Positions 34,722 to 43,850 of a DNA stretch of 44,994 nt are shown here, one piece after another; within the stretch, counting starts at the first letter, position 1, and each line of letters starts with the position of its first letter. The position numbers and the translations under genes are program-made. Source of the stretch: Desulfocapsa sp. (lineage in GTDB: Bacteria; Desulfobacterota; Desulfobulbia; Desulfobulbales; Desulfocapsaceae); contig JAOZKN010000004.1 in assembly GCA_029935315.1 (NCBI GenBank), forward strand, positions 29,135 to 74,128, written 5' to 3'. Under the pieces are notes generated by a model. That model was given only the letters and a program-made list of their open reading frames with translations. It did no database searches and was not told the DNA's origin.

Positions 34722-36023
34722 ATGAAAAAATCCTCCAATAATTCTGTTATTTTTCTATTTTTGCATTTGCTCGCACTCTCTTTACTTTCCGGCTGCGCCG
34801 AGCCTCGGTCAGTTACAATGATGCCGGCACCGGTTATTTATCATGATACAACGGTTGATCCCTTTTCCCACCTTCGCCATGATGAAAAAACCACTACCTT
34901 ACCTGTCTTTTTTGCAACCAATCGTGCTCCGCTTCCCTCTTCATCTGATACCTCCTACGGCAATGACATGAGCAACAGCCTGCATTTAGGCAAAACACAA
35001 ATTCGTTTTGGCGATACATTAACAAGCTGGAAAGACCTCTTTCTTGCCTCTACGAATCCAGAATACTCCGGTACTTTAGAATTAGGTATTGAAGAAAGCA
35101 TCGAAATTGCAAAACACCAGCTCAATGAGCTTCCAGGATGGACAACTGCATTATCTCCGGCCGTAAAAGAATTCACCCTTGAAATCAACGAAGCCCTAGC
35201 TCAGGCAAGAGATAAGGAGATTATCATCTATGTTCATGGTGCCAAGGGAAGTTTTCTCAAATCCGTTGTCCTTGCAGCTGAAATTGACCACTTTTCAGGG
35301 CGTGATTTCCTGGTCATTGCCTTTGCCTGGCCCTCCCATCAGAATATCCTCAGCTACATATGGGGAACGGATGCCTGGAGAGCCGAGCACTCAACAAACG
35401 CGTTGAATGCATTGATACAGCTCCTCGCCGAGCACACGACTGTTGAACGTACAAATATAATTTGTTATAGCGCTGGAGGGAAGTTGGTAGCCAACGCTAT
35501 ATCCGAAATACATTCACAGCACCCACTCCTGAACCCTGAAGAATTGCAGCAAAAATTCAAACTGGGGACAGTTCTTTTTACCGCTGCCGATGTATCGGTT
35601 GATCAATTTATTGAGAAACTTCCAGCCATCAGTGAAATGGCCAGCCAAGTTGTAGTCACCATTTCAGACGGTGATAATGCCCTGTATTCTGCCAGTCTTG
35701 TTATGGGCGGCAACAGCCGGATTGGCATGAAAAGTGCCGAAGATGAAGAGATAGAATTTGCAACAAATAATCAGATCAACAATTTTGAAGTGATAGATCT
35801 TTCCTATGGCCAGGACTTACGGGGCTTTGATATCACAGGACACCACTACTGGCACAGACATCCCTGGGCAAGCAGCGACATTATGTTTCTCCTTCGCAGC
35901 GACCTTTCCGCCAGCCGTCGTGGGCTTACAGCATCAGGTATAGAAGATGTATGGTATCTCTCCGAGGAATATCCCAGACAAGTAAGGCAGGCAATCAAAC
36001 ATGAGTTTGACGGGCAGTGGTAA
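34722..36023 (+). CDS. Lipoprotein alpha/beta hydrolase (DUF900 type)
   Basis: A 433-residue lipoprotein: signal ending LLSGCAEP (about 21-28), then PVFFATNRAP (about 61-70), a motif common at the start of DUF900 hydrolases. The alpha/beta hydrolase core has IIIYVHGAKGSF (about 167-178, oxyanion loop) and the nucleophile elbow CYSAGG with S250. A candidate catalytic histidine lies in the C-terminal GHHYWHRHPW stretch (about 375-384). The elbow is CxSxG instead of GxSxG. The usual substrate of this family is not known; an esterase or lipase-like role in the periplasm or outer membrane is a guess. Confidence 0.82.
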   Translation: MKKSSNNSVIFLFLHLLALSLLSGCAEPRSVTMMPAPVIYHDTTVDPFSHLRHDEKTTTLPVFFATNRAPLPSSSDTSYGNDMSNSLHLGKTQIRFGDTLTSWKDLFLASTNPEYSGTLELGIEESIEIAKHQLNELPGWTTALSPAVKEFTLEINEALAQARDKEIIIYVHGAKGSFLKSVVLAAEIDHFSGRDFLVIAFAWPSHQNILSYIWGTDAWRAEHSTNALNALIQLLAEHTTVERTNIICYSAGGKLVANAISEIHSQHPLLNPEELQQKFKLGTVLFTAADVSVDQFIEKLPAISEMASQVVVTISDGDNALYSASLVMGGNSRIGMKSAEDEEIEFATNNQINNFEVIDLSYGQDLRGFDITGHHYWHRHPWASSDIMFLLRSDLSASRRGLTASGIEDVWYLSEEYPRQVRQAIKHEFDGQW

Positions 36024-36270
36024 CAATATCCTCTGAGAACCTTTTTCCTGCCTGCCTGAGCCCACTGATTACCGCACAACATCTCCGCCGCCAATGTATC
36101 CAGCCACGAAAGTACACACCCTGTCTGCTTTGGCTCTGACAAGTATCTGCCAATTAAAATCTTTCCTAAATTACATTGTGTTTTTTATCACTTTGCGTTA
36201 ATAATAATTGATAATAATCACCTGCAACCACCAACTTTTTTCACCACCCTTCTAAAAAAAATCACCGTTT

Positions 36271-38178
36271 ATGAGTCAACATACCATCCCAGTCATTGAT
36301 GATCTGTTTCTGGCCTTTGCTTCAGCCTCGCCTGACATCATCCACTTAAACGACCTGCAGGGCAATATAATATATACGAATGCGGCCAGTGAGACCTTGC
36401 TGGGATATAATCAAAGTGAACTCCTGCAGCAACCTGCCGCTGGTCTTATCCATCCTGACGACCTGGATGCTATCGGCACTGATATGCAAAAAATTTCAAA
36501 AGAGTACTCGCCGCCTGCCCGGGAAATACAGTTACGTAAAAAAGACGGCTCCTGGCTCATTGCCGAAGTACGTGGTTTTTTTGTATCCTCTGAGCAAACC
36601 CATTTTATTGGCGCAACTATCCGGGATATTACGAAACGCAAAAAGTTAGAACAACATCGTATCCAATTCACAGATACTGTCCTCACAAGTCAGCTCGAAA
36701 CCACCATGGATGGAATTCTGGTGATTGCCCCTGACAACACAACCCTTATCAGCAACAGTCAATTTCAAGCCATGTGGGACCTCACCGCCCCCATTGCCGA
36801 ACCTTATTACGACCAGTTACAACACGAAACAATCCTCAGCCAGTTAACGGACTCAGGGGCATTCACTGCCAAAGTGCAACACCTGCATAAGCATCCGGAC
36901 GAACAGAGTAGAGATACCCTCCAATTAAAAAACAGCCGTATCTTCGAATACCATTCACTCCCACTGTATGATCAAAGCCAAACACATCTTGGCCGTATCT
37001 GGTATTTCCGAGATATCACTCAGCTCAGACAACAAGAGATGGAACGCCTAAGGATAAAAAAGCTTGAATCCATTGGTGTCCTGGCAGGAGGTATAGCACA
37101 CGATTTCAACAATATCCTTACAGCCATCCTCGGCAACATCGAAATTTCTTCTCATTCTATTGCCAAAGAAAACAAAGCCACTGCACTTCTGCAGCATGCA
37201 AAGAACGCGTGCCTGCATGCCAAGATACTGACCATGCAGCTGCTCACATTTTCCAAGGGTGGCTCACCATTCAAGGAAATCGTACAACTCAGGAAAATCA
37301 TAGAAGACTGCTGCAATTTTTCTCTCAGTGGCTCTAATGTTAACTGTCATTTCACTATGGCCCAGGATCTGTGGCAGGTGGAATGTGATATAGCTCAGAT
37401 CAATCAGGTGATTCGAAACCTGATTATTAACGCCAGCCAGGCCATGCCCGAAGGCGGCACCATTGATGTTCGCTGCGAGAACATTCAGCACCCGGATACT
37501 GAAAATCTTATGGCAGGTGACTACCTGCGTATCACTATCCATGACCATGGATCAGGTATCCCTGATAAAATCCTGCCGAAGATATTTGACCCCTATTACA
37601 GTACAAAAGATATTTCCACTGATAGAGGGAAGGGACTTGGTCTGGCCATTGTTTATTCTATCATCACCAGACACAAAGGCCATATTGAGGTCGAATCACA
37701 GGAAGCAAAAGGAACCACAGTCACCGTTTTCCTGCCAGCTATTGCCTGTAAAAAGATTCAATGCAATGATAATAAACAGACTTCCCATGCCAAAACAGCT
37801 CGTAAAGGCAAAATTTTAGTAATGGATGACGAAGAAATGGTTCGCAGGGTGATGAAGATCCTGCTCGAAACCTTAGGTCATGAAGCAATTATGGCTGAAG
37901 ACGGCCAGCAGGCCCTCAGACTCTACCAGGAATCACAAAACCATAAACATCCTGTGGATCTGGTTATCATGGATCTTACCATCCCCGGAGGTATGGGAGG
38001 GAAAGAAGCTGCCGCACAACTGCTCGCAATAGACCCTCAGGCTAAACTCATCGTTGCCAGTGGCTACTCTGATGATCCGGTTATGGCCAACTTTCAAGAC
38101 CATGGATTTAAAGCAGCCATGAGCAAACCATTTATCCTTGATACCTTAGATGACGCCATTAATATCTGCCTGACCTGA
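36271..38178 (+). CDS. PAS-domain hybrid sensor histidine kinase
   Basis: A 635-residue soluble hybrid kinase with no membrane segment. In order: a PAS domain with PAC segment (about 10-130); a second, weaker PAS-like region (about 140-250); HisKA with the phospho-acceptor H277 in GGIAHDFNNILTAI; HATPase with NLIINASQAMPEGG (N box), DHGSGIPDKILPKIFDPYYSTK (G1/F box) and GKGLGLAIVYSI (G2); and a C-terminal receiver domain with D568 in VIMDLTIPGG. It is a member of the NtrB-like, zinc-independent kinase group by its H box. There is no output-regulator gene beside it; the receiver may pass phosphate to a distant partner. The 247-base gap upstream is AT-rich with no clear promoter. Confidence 0.93.
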   Translation: MSQHTIPVIDDLFLAFASASPDIIHLNDLQGNIIYTNAASETLLGYNQSELLQQPAAGLIHPDDLDAIGTDMQKISKEYSPPAREIQLRKKDGSWLIAEVRGFFVSSEQTHFIGATIRDITKRKKLEQHRIQFTDTVLTSQLETTMDGILVIAPDNTTLISNSQFQAMWDLTAPIAEPYYDQLQHETILSQLTDSGAFTAKVQHLHKHPDEQSRDTLQLKNSRIFEYHSLPLYDQSQTHLGRIWYFRDITQLRQQEMERLRIKKLESIGVLAGGIAHDFNNILTAILGNIEISSHSIAKENKATALLQHAKNACLHAKILTMQLLTFSKGGSPFKEIVQLRKIIEDCCNFSLSGSNVNCHFTMAQDLWQVECDIAQINQVIRNLIINASQAMPEGGTIDVRCENIQHPDTENLMAGDYLRITIHDHGSGIPDKILPKIFDPYYSTKDISTDRGKGLGLAIVYSIITRHKGHIEVESQEAKGTTVTVFLPAIACKKIQCNDNKQTSHAKTARKGKILVMDDEEMVRRVMKILLETLGHEAIMAEDGQQALRLYQESQNHKHPVDLVIMDLTIPGGMGGKEAAAQLLAIDPQAKLIVASGYSDDPVMANFQDHGFKAAMSKPFILDTLDDAINICLT

Positions 38179-38250
38179 TTACTGCAAAACAACCGCCTCC
38201 ACACATTTCACCTCCTCAAAACTGTCTTTCAGCAAACCATTAAATTATTA

Positions 38251-38261
38251 CCACATTGTGG
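38251..38261. promoter_or_regulatory. Palindrome upstream of the cytochrome gene
   Basis: CCACA and TGTGG flank a single T (38251-38261), an 11-base dyad about 77 bases before the cytochrome start. It could be an operator, but it is short and no matching promoter boxes were found nearby. Confidence 0.25.
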
Positions 38262-38337
38262 CAAGCGTTTTGTTTTTTAGTGCTTACTGTAGTTTTCACA
38301 TTCAAACAGGAAAACTATCTTATAAAGGAGAAAGACA

Positions 38338-38739
38338 ATGAAGCACTTTGCTATCTGGCTGGTCTGTATTTTTACCCTTGCAGTTACTGCATACTCTGTC
38401 TTCGCCACCCCATCCAAACGCTATGACGCCGGGACGCAAACATGCAGAGTACTCAGCGAAGGCCCACTGGAGTGGGAGACCCGATCATGGGGGAAAGGTG
38501 GCAAGACCTTCAAACAATTCTGTAAGAACTGTCATTCCCGTGACAATAAAAATGGCGGAAGCTATGTCTGGGAGGAGTCAAAAACGTCAAATGGATGGAA
38601 TAATTTCTTTACCAGAAAAAGTGCCAAATGTGCAAAATCCGGTGAATGGGATAAACTCAGCCAGGATCAGTTGCTCCTGGTAAACGATTACCTGTATCGC
38701 TGGTCCTCCACTTCCATTGACCGCTTCGACAGTCGCTGA
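38338..38739 (+). CDS. Small exported mono-heme c-type cytochrome
   Basis: A 133-residue protein with a signal peptide (about 1-23, cleavage near VFA before TPS). One heme c site, CKNCH (C62 to H66), marks a periplasmic electron carrier or heme sensor. The mature chain has no methionine and no histidine besides H66, so a standard His/Met or bis-His ligation is not possible from this chain. Other cysteines are C36 and one near 97 (KCAK). AAGGAG lies seven bases before the ATG. It follows the hybrid kinase by 159 bases and precedes the Kef-type antiporter. No electron-transfer partner gene is next to it. Confidence 0.85.
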   Translation: MKHFAIWLVCIFTLAVTAYSVFATPSKRYDAGTQTCRVLSEGPLEWETRSWGKGGKTFKQFCKNCHSRDNKNGGSYVWEESKTSNGWNNFFTRKSAKCAKSGEWDKLSQDQLLLVNDYLYRWSSTSIDRFDSR

Positions 38740-38996
38740 CGATAGACAAAGACTTCCGGTTCGGAAGCCCAAACCCTAAAACATGCCAGAATACTTTCCA
38801 AGTTGCTTACAATCCTCAGAGGCGAAGTCATTCACCTGATTCTGCCTTTTTCATGTCTTCACTTCAAGTTGTTCGTCTTCAAGAATCGATTCGTATTTGT
38901 TTCCCCATGACCTGTGTGGTATCATTTTCCAAACCACATCCTTTTCATTTGAATAAATACATTCCTGAATCCACAAGTCATAGAATGGGGTAAGAG

Positions 38997-40592
38997 ATGG
39001 ACGCAATAATGATTTTAGTGGCCTTTATCTTTGGCTTTCTTTTAAAACAGATCGGATTACCCCCACTGCTCGGATTCCTTGCTGCCGGGTTTGTGTTGAA
39101 TGCTTTCGGTCTGCAAGGTGGGGAGGATCTCGAAGAAGTGGCCCACCTTGGTGTCTTACTGCTTCTCTTCAGTATTGGTCTGAAGGTTCGCGTGAAAAGC
39201 CTTTTCAAGCCCCAGATATGGGCAGTAGCCTCGGGTCATATGATACTGACCGTGGTTTTGCTTGGGGCTTTTATCTATTTACTCTCCTATACCGGTCTTT
39301 CTCTTTTTACGGGAATAAACGGACAGACAACCCTGCTCATTGCCTTTGCCCTCAGTTTTTCCAGTACCGTTTTCACGGTGAAAGTACTCGAAGATAAAGG
39401 AGAAATGAACTCCAAACATGGCCAGATTGCCATTGGTATTCTTATCCTTCAGGATTTTTTTGCAGTCCTCTTCCTGACTCTCTCCAGCGGGAAAGTACCT
39501 TCTCCCTGGGCAATATGCCTGTTTGGTCTGATTGCTCTGCGAAAACCTATTCTCAGCCTGATGAACCGAAGTGGTCACGGTGAATTGTTAATCCTCCTGG
39601 GCTTGCTTATACCGTTTGGTGCAGCCAGTCTCTTTGAATTTGTTGGTATCAAGCCGGATCTTGGCGCACTCCTTATCGGCATGTTACTGGCAGGCAATCC
39701 TAAAACCAATGAACTGGCCAAGGCAATCTTAAGTTTTAAAGATCTTTTGCTGGTAGGATTTTTTCTCACCATAGGTCTCTCGGGTTTACCAACGGTACAG
39801 ATTTTACTGGCTTCAACACTCCTGGTTTTTGCAATTCCTTTTAAAATCGCTCTCTTTTTCCTGTTGCTCACCCGTTTTAAATTACGGGCCAGAACGGCGA
39901 CTTTTTCCTCACTCAGCCTGGCAACATACTCAGAATTTGGACTTATTATTGGTACATTGGGAGCAGCAAAAGGATGGATCAGCAGTGAATGGTTAATTGT
40001 TTTTGCTTTATCATTATCCATTAGTTTTGTACTGGCATCGCCTTTAAATAGTATGGCATCGGCTATTTACGAAAAATTAAATATTTTCCTCTGTCGTTTT
40101 GAAACCAGGGAGCGACTGGCCGATGACAAAGTCGTTTCAGTAGGTGACGCCCAAGGGATTGTTTTTGGAATAGGTAAAATTGGTGCCGCTGCCTATGAGA
40201 GGATGCATAATCTATACGGCAAAAGAATTGTCGGTGTGGATTTTGACCTTGATGTTGTCAATACACTCCGTGCCAGAGGCTGGAATATAATCCAGGGAGA
40301 TGCCACTGATTATGATTTCTGGCAGCGTGTAGAAATACAGGCAGATCATGTAAAAATGCTGATGCTGACCATGCCCAATTTTGAAGCAAATATTTATGCT
40401 GCAAGGAGAATACGAGCCACAGGATTTAAGGGTACATTAGCCGCAATTGTTGCCTACGACGACCAGACTGATGAATTGCAGAATGCAGGAGTTGACCTGG
40501 TTTTCAACGCACAACAAGAAGCCGGCACCGGGTTTGCAGATCATGTCTGCGCTCAAATGAAACTCCCGGGTGTAAAAAAGGCAGACAAGTAA
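38997..40592 (+). CDS. CPA2-family cation:proton antiporter with TrkA-N domain (Kef/YbaL type)
   Basis: A 531-residue membrane antiporter. About twelve hydrophobic segments (1 to about 365) form the Na+/H+ exchanger domain, beginning with LLKQIGLPPLLGFLAAGFVL. A cytoplasmic TrkA-N (RCK) Rossmann domain follows, with the nucleotide motif VFGIGKIG (389-396) and acidic VDFDLD. There is no TrkA-C domain. GGGG lies six bases before the ATG. Likely role: K+ or Na+ efflux controlled by a nucleotide. It stands alone, without the KefF/KefG-type partner that E. coli Kef systems use. Confidence 0.9.
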   Translation: MDAIMILVAFIFGFLLKQIGLPPLLGFLAAGFVLNAFGLQGGEDLEEVAHLGVLLLLFSIGLKVRVKSLFKPQIWAVASGHMILTVVLLGAFIYLLSYTGLSLFTGINGQTTLLIAFALSFSSTVFTVKVLEDKGEMNSKHGQIAIGILILQDFFAVLFLTLSSGKVPSPWAICLFGLIALRKPILSLMNRSGHGELLILLGLLIPFGAASLFEFVGIKPDLGALLIGMLLAGNPKTNELAKAILSFKDLLLVGFFLTIGLSGLPTVQILLASTLLVFAIPFKIALFFLLLTRFKLRARTATFSSLSLATYSEFGLIIGTLGAAKGWISSEWLIVFALSLSISFVLASPLNSMASAIYEKLNIFLCRFETRERLADDKVVSVGDAQGIVFGIGKIGAAAYERMHNLYGKRIVGVDFDLDVVNTLRARGWNIIQGDATDYDFWQRVEIQADHVKMLMLTMPNFEANIYAARRIRATGFKGTLAAIVAYDDQTDELQNAGVDLVFNAQQEAGTGFADHVCAQMKLPGVKKADK

Positions 40593-40607
40593 CCTCCTGT
40601 CTGCCTT
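40574..40607 (-). terminator. Terminator of the small exported-protein gene, inside the antiporter 3' end
   Basis: AAGGCAGACA (40578-40587) pairs perfectly with TGTCTGCCTT (40598-40607). On the minus strand the hairpin runs into four more T (complement of 40574-40577), so it ends the minus-strand gene at 40697. The antiporter stop codon (40590-40592) lies in the loop, and the plus-strand tail has no T run. Confidence 0.6.
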
Positions 40608-40696
40608 GCTATCTCTCACACGTTAACCACACTTGAAAGAAGATGCTGCTGCCTGCAACCTGATTTCCCAAAATCCGTTGCAGACTGGGTCGCAAA

Positions 40697-41056
40697 TCAG
40701 CAACCAGTATCCAACAGCAGCTCAACTTTTACAGCTTTGTTCTCTTCGCCTGCGAGATTATACCAAACCTTCAGCCGCTGTCCTTTTTTCAACTCGACAA
40801 GTGATTTCATTCCTACAAAAGCAGTGTCTGCTGTAAATTGAATACTGATTTTTTCTTTCTTGGAAACTTTTAGAAAAACACTATTCTTTTCCACTGAGAC
40901 CTTTCTGATACTCCCCTGCGTTACCAGCACCCCATCAACTGACATCTCTGTACTGCTGTCTTGTGCGGCAACAAACGAGGAAGTAGAAATAAAGAGACAT
41001 CCTGTAAAAAAAATAAGCCAGATGGCGTTTCTGTTACATTCTGTTATCGCTTTCAT
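40697..41056 (-). CDS. Small exported protein of unknown function
   Basis: A 119-residue protein with a signal peptide (about 1-31, cleavage after VAA before QD). The mature part is a single beta-rich domain with alternating hydrophobic strands: GVLVTQGSIRKVSVEKNSVFLKVS and ISIQFTADT. It resembles small DUF5666/OB-like periplasmic domains, but no family can be named. The ATG at 41056 has GGAGAG eight bases upstream; a TTG five codons earlier lies within that Shine-Dalgarno and is not used. It converges on the antiporter and has a terminator at 40574-40607. Confidence 0.75.
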   Translation of the reverse strand: MKAITECNRNAIWLIFFTGCLFISTSSFVAAQDSSTEMSVDGVLVTQGSIRKVSVEKNSVFLKVSKKEKISIQFTADTAFVGMKSLVELKKGQRLKVWYNLAGEENKAVKVELLLDTGC

Positions 41057-41322
41057 AAAATTACTCTCCAATATAGTTATAGGTATTATTGATAACTCCT
41101 ATCGACAACCTAAGCACAAATACCACATCGTGCTACACATTTTCTTAATAAACACCTTTCACTACGGTTAGGGGACTGCAAGGAAACACGCTGGAACATT
41201 TCTGAACACATCTACTGCCGTCGAATTTACGAAAATTTCCATTATTTATTCAACCAGCCTTTACACTTTCTCTGTACATGCGTCTCAACTTCTACTATCA
41301 TTTTTATGCATAGCAATAATAA

Positions 41323-41334
41323 TTGTAGTTACAA
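41323..41334. promoter_or_regulatory. 12-base palindrome just before the second mscS-like gene
   Basis: TTGTA and TACAA flank GT (41323-41334), 17 bases before the ATG at 41352. It sits in the leader, so it could be an operator or a small hairpin near the ribosome site. The surrounding 280-base gap is AT-rich without a clear promoter. Confidence 0.25.
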
Positions 41335-41351
41335 CTTGTTATCAGGAAAAG

Positions 41352-43835
41352 ATGAAGAAAAACAAAAGCATTTATCCTCCAATGAATTATATTTCAGCTC
41401 GCATAAATAACTCTTTGCGGTCAGCCAGCCACTGGGTCGGCAAGTCGACATTGCTCATTTGTCTGGCAATGGTGTTCTGCTACCCGCAGGTTATTGTTGG
41501 GGCTCAGGAAGCAATCCCCGTTCAAACCGTTCAGGCTGTCCCCCCGGTCCCCGTCGTAAATAAAAATCTGGCAGACCTCCAGCCAAAGCTTACCGAACTG
41601 CGCAAAAAACTGCTGGATATGCAAGCCGAGATGTCAACAGTTGATGATACCCAAAGCATAATCGACCGATTGCTCAGCTTATCAGAAAAGAAAAATACCT
41701 TTGAAGAGCAGTTCCATCAATTAAAAATTGATCCGCACAGCAATGTTCAACAGTTAAACGAACTGCAGAATAAATTACAGTCCATAGAACAGGATATCGT
41801 CAATGCTGTCGACACCCTGGACAGCAGCATCGCCATCCTCGATAACTGGCTGGATTTCTGGGCTGCAGAAAAAAACAAGTTGGATGACTGGCAGAAAGGA
41901 CTCGGTTCAAGCAGTTCCCTGCAAACTGTGGAAAAAACACTGAACAAGCTTGCAACAACCGTTGTAAAAGCCAATACCGATATCAATGACCATCTGTTAC
42001 CATTACTTGCCCTCCAGGAGAAAGCCGGCTCAATGCAGGTCGCAGCATACAACCTGCATATCCAGATAGGCCTTCTTTTTAAAGACAAATACCAGCCCGA
42101 ACTGCATAAACATGCTGCACCACTCTTTTCCAGTGAATTCACCAAAGATTTCACCATAAAACTCTGGCAGGATACGAAACATGGATTCCTGCTGGCCCTC
42201 AAACCTGACACACAATTTATCATCCAGCAAAAAGCGCTACTGACAGCCACTGCAGTATTCTTTTTGATCCTTCTTGTTGTATTCTCCACTGGCAGGAGTT
42301 ACCTGTCTAGTTCAAGCAGATGGAATTTTGTCTCCCGACGTCCCATATCCGTCGCCCTTTTTCTCAGCTTTTTTTTAACGGTTGCCCTGACGGACAAACT
42401 TCCTCCCTTCTGGCTTGCTGTCTTTCGTGATCTTTCTCTTCTTTGCGTAATTCGTATTGGCAGAGTAATTGTATCAAATAAGCTACATAAGAATGCTATA
42501 ACCAGACTGGCACTGCTGTTACTTATCACCAATCTGCTGGTCATGATTACCCTGCCAATGCCTTTGATGCGCTTGTATATCCTTGCAGTTGCACTTGTTT
42601 TTCTACCACTTTTTCTCATACAACGAACACAGCTTATCAAATCCAGCACCACCTCTCCATTGGCTATCTGGATCAGACGTTTTGCCATTTTGTGTCTCCT
42701 GATTATCCTGTTTGCCGAAATAAGCGGACAAGCTGAACTGGCATTCTTTATTTTCTCTGCCTGCTTGAAAACCTTTTACTCAGGACTTTTTCTCTGGGTG
42801 TTCTACCTTATCCTGATGGCCATGGTCGAGCTTTGTCTGCATTATACGCCCCTGTCCCTTATCAAAAATAATATCAGACAGGTTGCCACAATGATCCGTC
42901 CTGTCCTCCTCGTCGGGTGTCTGCTTACTTTTTTGGTCCGCTCCCTGGTGGACTGGCGTCTATTTACAACAACAAAAGAGGGCTTGCGTTATTTAATTGA
43001 CCTCACTCTTTCTTACGGTGAAATCCATATTTCCTTTGGCCTCGTCCTTGTAGCAGTATTGCTACTGTACTGTTCATATTGCCTTTCCAGAACATTGCAG
43101 GCCATCCTCCTCCAATCTGTTCTCCCCCGACAACATATGGATGAAGGTGTTCAACTGTCCATTACCAGGTTGTTACATTATGCAATTATGCTGATTGGGT
43201 TTCTCCTGGCCATGGGTGCCATGGGGTTCAGCCTGACAAACCTCACCATCCTTGGCGGAGCACTTGGTGTCGGAATAGGCTTTGGCTTACAGGAAATCAT
43301 TAAAAACTTCGCCTGCGGCCTGATCCTCCTCTTTGAACGTCCCATTAAATTGGGAGATACCATTCAGATTGGCGAGGATATGGCAGTGGTCAAAGAACTG
43401 GGACTGCGTGCCACCGTGGTGCAGACCTTTGATAATGCGGAAATCGTCTTGCCAAACTCTGACCTGATCACAGGCCCGGTAACAAACTGGACCTTAAAAG
43501 AACGACGGGTACGAATCAAGGTACCGATTGGCGTGGCTTACGGTTCGAATATCGAAAAAGTGGTGGAGATTCTACTGAGCTGTGCAGAAGCTCATCCACT
43601 AGTGCTCTCTACGCCAAAAGCCAGCGCCCTGTTCCTTGCCTTTGGTACCAGTTCTCTGGATTTTGAGTTACGGGTCTTTATTCCTGAGTTCACTGACCGT
43701 CGTCTTGTACTCAGTGAACTCAACCAGGCTATTAACAGTGAATTCACAGATGCCGGAATTGAGATTCCTTTTCCGCAAAACGATCTGCACTTGCGCAGCA
43801 TTGATAAGGATCTTACGCATCTTTTTACAGCGTAA
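41352..43835 (+). CDS. Large MscS-family mechanosensitive channel (MscK-like)
   Basis: An 827-residue channel of the MscK/KefA type. An N-terminal hydrophobic stretch (about 33-50, cleavage near GAQEA) acts as signal. A long periplasmic coiled-coil region (about 70-250) follows. About ten membrane helices lie between 295 and 640. The MscS domain is at about 625-800, with the pore helix ILGGALGVGIGFGLQEIIKN and the beta-domain start ERPIKLGDTIQIG, then LPNSDLITGPVTNWT. AGGA lies four bases before the ATG. MscK-type channels respond to tension, and E. coli MscK also to external K+. It shares fold but not length or architecture with the channel at 31689. Confidence 0.92.
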   Translation: MKKNKSIYPPMNYISARINNSLRSASHWVGKSTLLICLAMVFCYPQVIVGAQEAIPVQTVQAVPPVPVVNKNLADLQPKLTELRKKLLDMQAEMSTVDDTQSIIDRLLSLSEKKNTFEEQFHQLKIDPHSNVQQLNELQNKLQSIEQDIVNAVDTLDSSIAILDNWLDFWAAEKNKLDDWQKGLGSSSSLQTVEKTLNKLATTVVKANTDINDHLLPLLALQEKAGSMQVAAYNLHIQIGLLFKDKYQPELHKHAAPLFSSEFTKDFTIKLWQDTKHGFLLALKPDTQFIIQQKALLTATAVFFLILLVVFSTGRSYLSSSSRWNFVSRRPISVALFLSFFLTVALTDKLPPFWLAVFRDLSLLCVIRIGRVIVSNKLHKNAITRLALLLLITNLLVMITLPMPLMRLYILAVALVFLPLFLIQRTQLIKSSTTSPLAIWIRRFAILCLLIILFAEISGQAELAFFIFSACLKTFYSGLFLWVFYLILMAMVELCLHYTPLSLIKNNIRQVATMIRPVLLVGCLLTFLVRSLVDWRLFTTTKEGLRYLIDLTLSYGEIHISFGLVLVAVLLLYCSYCLSRTLQAILLQSVLPRQHMDEGVQLSITRLLHYAIMLIGFLLAMGAMGFSLTNLTILGGALGVGIGFGLQEIIKNFACGLILLFERPIKLGDTIQIGEDMAVVKELGLRATVVQTFDNAEIVLPNSDLITGPVTNWTLKERRVRIKVPIGVAYGSNIEKVVEILLSCAEAHPLVLSTPKASALFLAFGTSSLDFELRVFIPEFTDRRLVLSELNQAINSEFTDAGIEIPFPQNDLHLRSIDKDLTHLFTA

Positions 43836-43850
43836 TGCACAATTCTTTTA

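Noticed and set aside
38753-38767. CTTCCG/CGGAAG hairpin after the cytochrome gene as a terminator
   Set aside because: The loop is three bases and no T run follows on either strand, so termination is not supported.
41747-42289. Minus-strand ORF of 180 codons opposite the MscK-like channel
   Set aside because: It is antisense to an intact family member; its Ser/Cys-rich translation is typical of a shadow frame.
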